A stretch of DNA of 64,000 bases. Source: Listeria costaricensis (GTDB lineage Bacteria > Bacillota > Bacilli > Lactobacillales > Listeriaceae). Below, piece after piece: positions 17,589 through 24,845 of this stretch. The first letter of the stretch is position 1, and the number at the start of each line of letters is the position of its first letter. The position numbers and the translations under genes are program-made. Location: positions 335 through 64,334 of the forward strand of contig NZ_FXUT01000003.1 in the NCBI RefSeq assembly GCF_900183385.1, in the 5' to 3' direction. The notes beneath the pieces were generated by a model. It had not been told where the DNA came from. It saw only the letters and a program-made list of their open reading frames with translations, and searched no databases.

Positions 17589-19295
17589 ATGATAGATTTA
17601 ACCAAAAAACCATATCATTTAACTGAAAAAGAAATCGCCTATATTGAATCAAAACGGGCAGAAATGTCGCTCGCTGAAAAAATCGGCCAGCTATTCTTTG
17701 TCATTGGGCAAGATGAAAACATGGTGGATATTCCTGCTTTTATTCAAAAATATCAACCTGGCGGCATGATGTATCGACCTGATCACGCTGAAAAAATCAG
17801 TCGGGAGTTGAAAAACGCCCAAGCAGCCAGCAAAACGCCCTTATTCACCTCGGCCAATCTTGAATCTGGCGGCAATGGGATCGTAACGGAAGGCACCTGG
17901 GTTGGCATGCCGCTACAAATGGCCGCGACGGATGACCCGGAAAGCGCCCGCACACTAGGTGAAATCGCCGGCTATGAGGCACATCAAGTGGGTGTGAACA
18001 TGGCATTTGCACCAATTGTCGACATTGACCTCAACTTTAGAAATCCGATCACCAATACGCGTACATTTGGCAGCGACCCGGCGCGCGTTTTAAAAATGGC
18101 TGCCGCTCAGATCGAGGGTTTCAAGGAGCAGCAAGTCATCCCTGTCATCAAGCACTTTCCGGGGGACGGCGTGGACGAACGCGATCAGCATTTGCTGGCA
18201 TCAGTCAATTCTTTAACAGCAGACGAATGGATGGCCTCCTATGGCGAAATTTACCGGACGCTCATTGAAGCCGATATTTCCAGCGTCATGGTTGGTCATA
18301 TCATGCAGCCTGCATGGGAACGCAAACTGAGCCCGGAAATAACCGATCAGGAAATGCGCCCAGCCTCCTCGTCCAAACGGCTCATCGACCAGCTGCTTCG
18401 AGGCATCCTTGGCTTTAACGGACTGGTCATCACAGATGCGACACCAATGATCGGCTATAATTCGATCCTGCCGCGTGAACAACTGCTTCCCGAAACGATT
18501 AACGCAGGGGTCGACATGATTTTATTTAATAAAAATATCGACGAAGACTATGCGATCATCCACCAAGCCGTACAAAATGGCCAACTGTCTATGGAGCGAC
18601 TTGACGAAGCGGTCACGCGAATCCTCGGCACCAAGCTGGCACAAGGTCTGATGACAGCAGACGACAAACCGGCACGCATCCAAGTCCCAGCAGAACCACA
18701 GCTGAAAACCGAAGCGCATACGAAAAAGGCCGCTGAAATTGCCAAAAAATCAGTTACACTCGTCAAAGATCGCGATCAGCTGTTGCCACTCACACCGGAA
18801 AAATATCCACGAGTCCGGCTCTACGTACTGGGCGATTCAGATGAAGGCGGCTTTAAAGAAGGCGGTCAGGTCACAGGGATTTTTGAAACCCGGTTGAAAG
18901 AAATGGGCTTTGAGGTAAGCTTATTCGACACGAGCAGACTCGATTTTCATGAAATTTTTGAAGAAGGCGTCGCCGATTTGAAAGAAAAATTTGACCTGGC
19001 TTTCTATGTGGCCAATATCGAAACAGCCAGCAATCAAACGACCGCAAGACTCGACTGGATCCAGCTGATGGCAGCCAATGCCCCATGGTTTATGAGAAGC
19101 ATTCCAACCGTCTTTGTGTCCACGGCGAATCCCTATCATCTTTTTGACATTCCGCATGTATCCACTTTTATCAATGCATATACAGGCAATCAAGCAAGCA
19201 TCGAAGCCGTTTTACGTAAAATGACCGGCAAAGAAGCATTTGAAGGTATCAGCCCAGTCGATCCGTTCTGTGGCGATTTTACAACAAAATTATAA
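17589..19295 (+). CDS. Glycoside hydrolase family 3 (beta-glucosidase/beta-hexosaminidase-like)
   Basis: The 568-residue cytoplasmic protein has a GH3 TIM barrel with KHFPGDGVDERDQH (about 187-200) and a nucleophile-type Asp in VITDATPM (about 281). A C-terminal flavodoxin-like domain runs from about 400 to the end. The Asp/His pair after KHFPG resembles NagZ-type enzymes, but the exact motif differs from the classic DSH. Substrate could be a beta-glucoside or an N-acetylglucosaminide. It is 18 bp before the GH78 gene, and the pair fits stepwise removal of rhamnose and then glucose from plant diglycosides such as rutinosides (inference). Confidence 0.8.
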   Translation: MIDLTKKPYHLTEKEIAYIESKRAEMSLAEKIGQLFFVIGQDENMVDIPAFIQKYQPGGMMYRPDHAEKISRELKNAQAASKTPLFTSANLESGGNGIVTEGTWVGMPLQMAATDDPESARTLGEIAGYEAHQVGVNMAFAPIVDIDLNFRNPITNTRTFGSDPARVLKMAAAQIEGFKEQQVIPVIKHFPGDGVDERDQHLLASVNSLTADEWMASYGEIYRTLIEADISSVMVGHIMQPAWERKLSPEITDQEMRPASSSKRLIDQLLRGILGFNGLVITDATPMIGYNSILPREQLLPETINAGVDMILFNKNIDEDYAIIHQAVQNGQLSMERLDEAVTRILGTKLAQGLMTADDKPARIQVPAEPQLKTEAHTKKAAEIAKKSVTLVKDRDQLLPLTPEKYPRVRLYVLGDSDEGGFKEGGQVTGIFETRLKEMGFEVSLFDTSRLDFHEIFEEGVADLKEKFDLAFYVANIETASNQTTARLDWIQLMAANAPWFMRSIPTVFVSTANPYHLFDIPHVSTFINAYTGNQASIEAVLRKMTGKEAFEGISPVDPFCGDFTTKL

Positions 19296-19313
19296 ACTGG
19301 GAGGCTTTTACTT

Positions 19314-22121
19314 ATGAAAATCAAGCAAATTTTAGTCAATCATATGACCGAACCAATCGGCTTTAAATTAGACGACCTGCGAATTGAATTTAAAATAGAG
19401 GCACCTGCCTATCAAGAAATCACCAAGCAGCTGATCATCTGGACGAACGAAAAAGAAAATCCCGTCTACATCACAGCCCCGCAACCCTATACGAATAACT
19501 ATTTTGATGTAGAGATTCCCCTTGAACCGCGGACCCGCTATCATGTGGAAATCGTGATCAAAGCTTGCGAGACGGAAGCACGTAGCGAGAGCTTCTTTGA
19601 AACAGGCAAAATGAAAGAGCCCTTCCAAGCAGAGTGGATTGCGCATCCCAATAAAGATTTGGCGAACACCGTATTTCAAAAAAATCTGGCAGTCGCAAAA
19701 AAAGTTCAGCAAGCACGCCTCTACATGACGGGGCTCGGCTTGTATGAAGTTTATTTAGACGGCTGCAAAGTTGGCGATGAATATCTGGCGCCGGGTGTCA
19801 CCGATTATAAGGAATGGATTCAGGTGCAAACCTATGACGTGACAGAAGCACTGGCCAATCCGGCGGAACACGAATGGCGAATTTCCACGGCTGACGGCTG
19901 GTACAAGGGTGAATACGGCTTTGAAGGCGGCCGGACAGCCATCTACGGCGACCAGCACAAAGTGATCGCTGAGCTTCATCTGGACTTTGCAGATGGCAGT
20001 CATGAAGTCGTGACGACCGATAGCACGTGGCAGGCGGCTGCTGGAAATGTCACAGCTTCCTCCATTTATTACGGAGAGGACTTAGACGACACGCTTGTCA
20101 CCGGCGACTGGCAGCCCGTCATTATTCTAGCCGACAGCAAAGCGGTTCTGGAAGATCGTCTCAGCCTGCCCATCAAAATACAGGAAAAAATCACCGCCCA
20201 AACACTTATCCAGACACCAGCAGGCGAAGAGGTGCTCGACTTTGGGCAAAATCAGGTTGGCTGGCTTTCTTTCTACAACCGTGAACCCAAAGGAACGAAA
20301 ATCACTTTCCAAATGGGTGAAATTTTACAAGAAGGGAATTTCTATCGGGAAAACCTTCGCGATGCCCGGGCCGCTTTCACATATATTTCCGACGGTGAAG
20401 AAAAATGGGTTCGGCCACATTTCACTTATTACGGCTATCGCTACGTCAAAGTAGAAGGGCACACCAAACCGCTTGAACTGGCGGATTATGAAGCGCACGT
20501 CATGTACTCAGATATGCCAGTGACAGGTGGCATTCAAACAGGTCACGCCAAAGTCGACCGCTTATTTGAAAATATCCTTTGGGGCCAAAAAAGCAACTTC
20601 TTTGATGTTCCGACCGACTGCCCACAACGTGATGAACGACTAGGCTGGACTGGCGATGCGGCTGTATTTTCCAATACCGCTGCCCTAAATATGGACGTTT
20701 TCGCTTTCTTCAAAAAATATATGAAAGACGTGGCGGTTGAACAAAAAAATCATGACGGCATGGTCACAATGTATGCACCCGCTATGGGCGTCAGTGATGG
20801 CGGCGCCGCGGTTTGGGGCGATGCAGCAACCATCATCCCATGGAACATGTATCACATTTACGGCGATCCGGCGATTCTCCGTCAAAACTATACCAGCATG
20901 AAAGCCTGGGTCAACTGGGTGACAGCGAACACGAAGACACCTGATTTATGGACGGGCACCTTCCAGTTCGGCGATTGGATTGCACTAGACGGCGAAAATC
21001 CCGCCTTACCGACCGGGAAAACGGATGAAGACTTCATTGCCTCCGTTTATTACTACCATTCCAGCCAAATTGTGGCCCAAACAGCCGCGCTACTAGGCTT
21101 TGCAGAAGACGAAGCAATTTTCAGCGAACAGGCTGCAAGAATCAAAGCTGCCATTCAAAAAGAATACATCACAGCAAACGGCCGCCTGTCGATCGACACC
21201 CAGACAGCCTATGCACTGGCGCTTTATTTTGAACTTGTCCCAGAAGAACAGATGAATCGCGTGCTGAACGACCTGGTGACACGCCTTGATAAAGATAACG
21301 ACCATCTGAAAACCGGCTTTGTCGGCACGCCGTTCATTTGCCAGGTGCTTTCCAAATACGGTCGCCACGACTTGGCCATGAAAATTTTCATGTTGGAAGA
21401 CTTCCCAAGCTGGCTATATGCCGTCAATATGGGTGCCACAACCGTCTGGGAACGTTGGAATTCCGTACAAGAAGACGGCACGATGCATCCGGACGGCATG
21501 AATTCACTCAACCACTACAGCATTGGAGCCATCATGGAATGGGCCTATAAATATCTACTTGGCTTGCGTGAACACAATGCAGGCTGCCAAGAAATTCATT
21601 TTGCGCCAAACTTTGATTATCATTTGAAACAAGTCTCCGGCCATTTCGACACCCCGTATGGCGACGTGAAAGCGGCCTATGCGATCGAAACCGATAAGGC
21701 ACATACGATTAAAATGGAGCTAGCGGTCCCATTCGGCGTAACCGTCCACGTCGAGCTGCCCCGCTCCCGCGGCAAAGAAGTACACGTAAACGACCAAGTA
21801 TTCACAGGTGGCACCTTTGACCTGACAGCAGGCAATTATGAGCTTTCATACGTACCAGATGGTGACTATATTGCCCGCTACCATGCAGAAACGCCCGCTG
21901 CTGCCATCATGGCAGACGAAGAACTGGTTGCCAAAATCGATGCGATCGACGGCGTACTTGGCTTCTTCAAGGCAGACCCAGAAGCGGCACGAGGCGGACT
22001 CGGCAGAATGTCCCTAACGAAACTGAATACAATTTTACCGTTCATCCATATCGAGCCGGACAAGCTGGCACAAATCAACCAACTCCTAGCAGAAACCCCA
22101 ATCTTAAGCGAACGGAGCTAA
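19314..22121 (+). CDS. Alpha-L-rhamnosidase, GH78
   Basis: The 935-residue enzyme lacks a signal peptide. The GH78 layout is clear: N-terminal beta domains (about 1-330), then an (alpha/alpha)6 barrel with the catalytic signature DCPQRDERLGWTGDA (about 435-449), and a C-terminal beta domain. It cleaves terminal alpha-L-rhamnose from glycosides. The last 70 residues (EELVAKIDAIDGVLGF onward) are an extra helical tail beyond the usual C-terminal domain. GGGAGG sits before the ATG. It shares an operon with the GH3 gene. No rhamnose catabolic gene is present in the window. Confidence 0.92.
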   Translation: MKIKQILVNHMTEPIGFKLDDLRIEFKIEAPAYQEITKQLIIWTNEKENPVYITAPQPYTNNYFDVEIPLEPRTRYHVEIVIKACETEARSESFFETGKMKEPFQAEWIAHPNKDLANTVFQKNLAVAKKVQQARLYMTGLGLYEVYLDGCKVGDEYLAPGVTDYKEWIQVQTYDVTEALANPAEHEWRISTADGWYKGEYGFEGGRTAIYGDQHKVIAELHLDFADGSHEVVTTDSTWQAAAGNVTASSIYYGEDLDDTLVTGDWQPVIILADSKAVLEDRLSLPIKIQEKITAQTLIQTPAGEEVLDFGQNQVGWLSFYNREPKGTKITFQMGEILQEGNFYRENLRDARAAFTYISDGEEKWVRPHFTYYGYRYVKVEGHTKPLELADYEAHVMYSDMPVTGGIQTGHAKVDRLFENILWGQKSNFFDVPTDCPQRDERLGWTGDAAVFSNTAALNMDVFAFFKKYMKDVAVEQKNHDGMVTMYAPAMGVSDGGAAVWGDAATIIPWNMYHIYGDPAILRQNYTSMKAWVNWVTANTKTPDLWTGTFQFGDWIALDGENPALPTGKTDEDFIASVYYYHSSQIVAQTAALLGFAEDEAIFSEQAARIKAAIQKEYITANGRLSIDTQTAYALALYFELVPEEQMNRVLNDLVTRLDKDNDHLKTGFVGTPFICQVLSKYGRHDLAMKIFMLEDFPSWLYAVNMGATTVWERWNSVQEDGTMHPDGMNSLNHYSIGAIMEWAYKYLLGLREHNAGCQEIHFAPNFDYHLKQVSGHFDTPYGDVKAAYAIETDKAHTIKMELAVPFGVTVHVELPRSRGKEVHVNDQVFTGGTFDLTAGNYELSYVPDGDYIARYHAETPAAAIMADEELVAKIDAIDGVLGFFKADPEAARGGLGRMSLTKLNTILPFIHIEPDKLAQINQLLAETPILSERS

Positions 22122-22162
22122 CTATAAATGGGCTGGGACATAAATTTCTCAGCTACACAAAA

Positions 22163-22207
22163 ATACAGGCCAGAATAGAAAAGTTTTCTGACCTGTATCT
22201 TTTTTAT
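22163..22207 (+). terminator. Rho-independent terminator of the GH3-GH78 operon
   Basis: ATACAGG-CCAGAA pairs with TTCTG-ACCTGTAT, followed by a T-run. Confidence 0.8.
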
Positions 22208-22287
22208 TGAGAGAGCAGAAATCTAGAAGAACAGTTTTCTGCTTTTTAGAACTCTTGCTCGTGACTGCTGACAAACAGGAAATCGCG

Positions 22288-22575
22288 TTAGAGTAATCGC
22301 TTTAATTCTTTATAGAAACTCTCATGTGTCCCAACCAAGAAAATAGGGATGACCTGATTTTCTTCTATCATATAAGCAATTCGATATTCAGTTTTAGCAT
22401 ATTTAAATCCCATTGTCCATATATCATTCAGATCGCCACTCTTTTGAATGCCGTTATATGGATTGACTGCAATTTCATCGTAGATTACTTCCAGCATTTT
22501 TTCTTTCAACTTTTTTTCTTTGATTTTTTTAAGATACCTTATTACATGTGAGGATGGGCGTATCTCATAGGCCAA
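22288..22575 (-). CDS. Type II toxin of RelE/ParE family
   Basis: The 95-residue basic protein has the RelE-fold pattern: a lysine-rich helix near the start (RYLKKIKEKKLKEKM), GDLNDIWTMGFKYAKTEYR, IAYMI and the C-terminal VGTHESFYKEL. Such toxins cleave mRNA on the ribosome or poison gyrase; which applies here cannot be told. Its start overlaps the end of the antitoxin gene by 11 bp, the usual toxin-antitoxin order. The surrounding DNA is AT-rich and probably acquired. Confidence 0.82.
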   Translation of the reverse strand: MAYEIRPSSHVIRYLKKIKEKKLKEKMLEVIYDEIAVNPYNGIQKSGDLNDIWTMGFKYAKTEYRIAYMIEENQVIPIFLVGTHESFYKELKRLL

Positions 22576-22894
22576 TTTCTTTTGCCAGCTCCTCTCGAGT
22601 CATGGCATTTTCTTGCTTTTTAGCCTGATCTGCTAGTTGTCGGATCATAGTAGGGATTTCATTTTTTCTACGCTCAAATTCAGATAAAAAAGTTTCTGGA
22701 TCCAAGTTTTCGGCCAATAAATCGCGCAGAATATCCTTATCAAAATCAAATATATCTGTACTATCTGGTACAAATCTATAAAAAATTCCCTCTGCTTTTA
22801 ACTCGGGCTCCATAGACATACCCTCTTTAAGTTTAAATTTACTAGGGACAGTCAAGGTCAAAGAATTTCCTTGTTTCCTAACCTTTGTCAGCAT
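22565..22894 (-). CDS. Antitoxin with AbrB/MazE-type DNA-binding domain
   Basis: The 109-residue protein starts with a swapped-hairpin AbrB/MazE domain (VRKQGNSLTLTVPSKF, about 5-20) and ends in an acidic then mixed-charge helical region that should wrap the RelE-like toxin. Start ATG has GGAGAG upstream. It probably also represses its own promoter through the inverted repeat at 22952-22974. MazE-type DNA-binding domains with RelE-type toxins are a mixed but known pairing. Confidence 0.8.
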   Translation of the reverse strand: MLTKVRKQGNSLTLTVPSKFKLKEGMSMEPELKAEGIFYRFVPDSTDIFDFDKDILRDLLAENLDPETFLSEFERRKNEIPTMIRQLADQAKKQENAMTREELAKEIGL

Positions 22895-22934
22895 TTTATA
22901 TCACTCTCCTTGAAAATAATTACTTGGTAAGTAC

Positions 22935-22974
22935 ATTATACAATTATTTTTGAGTAATCACAAGGTAATTACTC
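22935..22974 (-). promoter_or_regulatory. Toxin-antitoxin promoter with overlapping operator
   Basis: On the minus strand, TTGTGA (22958-22963), a 17-bp spacer and TATAAT (22935-22940) form a near-ideal promoter. The perfect inverted repeat GAGTAAT-N9-ATTACTC (22952-22974) covers the -35. A related TTACTTGGTAA lies downstream at about 22920-22930. This fits autorepression. Confidence 0.75.
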
Positions 22975-23112
22975 AGGTGCTATTTACTATTATAAGAACC
23001 CACTAAAAATCATGATATAATAAAGCGAACTGGAATTTTAGTTGCTGGCTTTAAAAAGCAGATTTCCAGTAAAGAAATTTCAAGCCAAGTAAAATCAGCG
23101 GAGGGGAATCGA

Positions 23113-23631
23113 ATGCAGCCGAATAATGAGAAAAAACAGGAAGAATTTATAGCAGTCGTGATACGGGCAGACATATATAGCGGGGTTAGTGAAGTGGCAC
23201 CGGAGTTGGAAAAGCTGAACAACCTAGGAGAAAAATATAAAGAGCTGCCTTTTGGCTTTTTATTTTGCTTTGATACGGTATCAGAAAAGTACGGCAATCA
23301 AACACAAGCACGTATTAATCGCAATATGGGAACAGATCGGCACGGCGGTTATTATAGAAATGATACAGCGCTCATGATTACGATCGTTTTAACAAGTGAA
23401 AAATTCCCGGCGGATACCTTGATGACTGACACTGACGATGGCCTATTTGACCGGAAACCCACACCAGAAGTAAACATTGCCTATGCGAAAAAAATGATGG
23501 GCGCCGAATTAATCCGCTTTTTCCCGGAAGCACTGAAAAAGCAAGTACGAAATTATCCCACAATCAAAAAAATCATCCCCAGTCTTATTGCAGATTTTGA
23601 ACACGGCGTGAAGAAACTTGGCTGGGGTTGA
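23113..23631 (+). CDS. Protein of unknown function beside a nuclease-like gene
   Basis: The 172-residue soluble protein begins behind GGAGGGG. I do not recognise a family. It has a mixed alpha/beta look, with IAVVIRADIYSGVSEV and FGFLFCFDTVSEKYG as likely core strands. A charged Asp-rich stretch (TLMTDTDDGLFDRKP) and a helical C-terminus follow. It is 34 bp ahead of the nuclease-like gene and in the same orientation, so both are probably one transcript. The stretch is AT-rich and lies between a toxin-antitoxin pair and a tRNA gene, which suggests an accessory cassette. Confidence 0.6.
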   Translation: MQPNNEKKQEEFIAVVIRADIYSGVSEVAPELEKLNNLGEKYKELPFGFLFCFDTVSEKYGNQTQARINRNMGTDRHGGYYRNDTALMITIVLTSEKFPADTLMTDTDDGLFDRKPTPEVNIAYAKKMMGAELIRFFPEALKKQVRNYPTIKKIIPSLIADFEHGVKKLGWG

Positions 23632-23665
23632 GGAAACAGAACTCTTTAGAAAGGATAGATTTTTC

Positions 23666-24253
23666 ATGAATGAGTTAGTTTTTGTTAAAGAAAATTTCAA
23701 TGTGATTCATGCCTCCTTTATAAAAAAAGGATTTGCTCAAGGGAAAATTTATAAATGGTATTTACCTTATCAGGATTTGGACAAGATACATATCCATACG
23801 GTTGCCACAATTCAGGATGAAACACGAAAGAAAAAAGTCTTTGTGGAGGAACTCTCCTATCATCCAAAGGCAAAAGAACTGTACAAGCAGCTGCCTCTGA
23901 CCAATTCACGATCAAGCTGGCAGATACAACTTATTTGTCAGTACTTAGCAAATAACGGGATTGAGTATTATCGCGAAAGAGCTTTTAGGGGGTTAACAAC
24001 CACTCACAATAAACCGTTAAGAATTGATGTATCATTTCAAATAGCTGATCAATGGTATTTTATCGAATATCATGGAACCCATCATTACTTTAAAAGAGGG
24101 GCCTCCACTCAAAGATTTAAAAATATTCTTAAAAATATGGAGCTCAGACGAATTTGGTGCAAAGAGCATCAGGTACCTTATTTGGAAATTCCTTTTTTTA
24201 GACAAACCGAAATTAAGCAGTTAGTTGAAGCGTTTATTTTAGAAAATGTATAA
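23666..24253 (+). CDS. Putative EDxHD/PD-(D/E)XK-like nuclease
   Basis: The 195-residue product (ATG 23666 behind AAAGGAT; an upstream in-frame ATG at 23618 overlaps the previous gene) has a C-terminal half resembling EDxHD or Vsr-like nucleases. LRIDVSF (Asp), WYFIEYHGTHHY (Glu and His) and a closing CKEHQVPYLEIPFF strand match the family order. The expected early Glu (GExxI) reads WQIQLI, and the expected late Asp reads KNILKN, so catalysis is doubtful or altered. The first 85 residues are of unknown fold. Whether it is a homing, restriction or defence nuclease is open. Confidence 0.5.
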   Translation: MNELVFVKENFNVIHASFIKKGFAQGKIYKWYLPYQDLDKIHIHTVATIQDETRKKKVFVEELSYHPKAKELYKQLPLTNSRSSWQIQLICQYLANNGIEYYRERAFRGLTTTHNKPLRIDVSFQIADQWYFIEYHGTHHYFKRGASTQRFKNILKNMELRRIWCKEHQVPYLEIPFFRQTEIKQLVEAFILENV

Positions 24254-24328
24254 AAACAAGCAATCAGTCCCAAGAAACATTCATTTCAGTCGCTAACTTA
24301 GCAATTTTAAAAGGTAGGTGGAAAATAG

Positions 24329-24345
24329 TGCCCATTCTCTGCCCA
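24329..24345 (+). repeat. Tandem TGCCCA boxes, 11-bp period, beside tRNA-Leu(CAG)
   Basis: TGCCCA occurs at 24329-24334 and 24340-24345. Similar boxes with the same period lie at the other tRNA-Leu gene (31901, 31912). They resemble arm-type sites of phage-type tyrosine integrases, by recollection only. Confidence 0.45.
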
Positions 24346-24405
24346 GTAAACAAAAAACGAGTTTGAAAGATTATTAAAAATCTCCAAACCCGTTCTTACT
24401 CTAAG

Positions 24406-24490
24406 TGCGGCCGAGAGGACTTGAACCTCCACGGGATTACCTCCCACTAGAACCTGAATCTAGCGCGTCTGCCGATTCCGCCACGACCGC
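24406..24490 (-). tRNA. tRNA-Leu (anticodon CAG)
   Basis: An 85-nt tRNA with acceptor stem GCGGTCG/CGGCCGC and discriminator A. The anticodon stem is CTAGA/TCTAG around loop TTCAGGT, giving anticodon CAG. A T-arm GAGGTTCAAGTCCTC and the long class II variable arm of leucine tRNAs are present. The CCA end is not encoded. The terminator-like GTTTG/CAAAC stem lies downstream on its 3' side (24360-24392). Confidence 0.95.
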
Positions 24491-24845
24491 AAAACACCCA
24501 ACAAAAATCATTATAGCGCGATTTCTGGCACTTGTCAAAGCAGAAAAGAAAGCATCTTAGAGAAAATACAACTAAGATATTTACTAAGGAAATTCAAAAA
24601 ATTGATTAATGTGTCTGCTAAAAAAATAAGAATTAAAAGTGGCAGTCTAGCTGTAAAAAACGAAAATCTTCAAACGATAGGCGAAAAACCGTGATGAATC
24701 AAACTAGGCATTTTTTAAAATTAAGAGATTAGGACTATCATTTAAAATAAACCTAAAAGCATGCAAAATTTATTTTCTTGAAGGGTGCAATAGCTTGCTT
24801 TTAGGTTTATTTATTTGCTTAAATGACGATTTGTTTCAGTTTTGC
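24491..24845. other. 355-bp gene-free gap with terminator at 24741-24815
   Basis: No gene is visible. ATAAACCTAAAAGC (24747-24760) pairs with GCTTTTAGGTTTAT (24797-24810), forming the terminator of the leftward GH78 gene. The rest is AT-rich. Confidence 0.65.

Noticed and set aside
22130-22290. Left attachment repeat of an element integrated at tRNA-Leu(CAG)
   Set aside because: No copy of the tRNA 3' end (CGGCCGAGAGGACTTG) was found left of the accessory patch, so a clean mobile element cannot be drawn.
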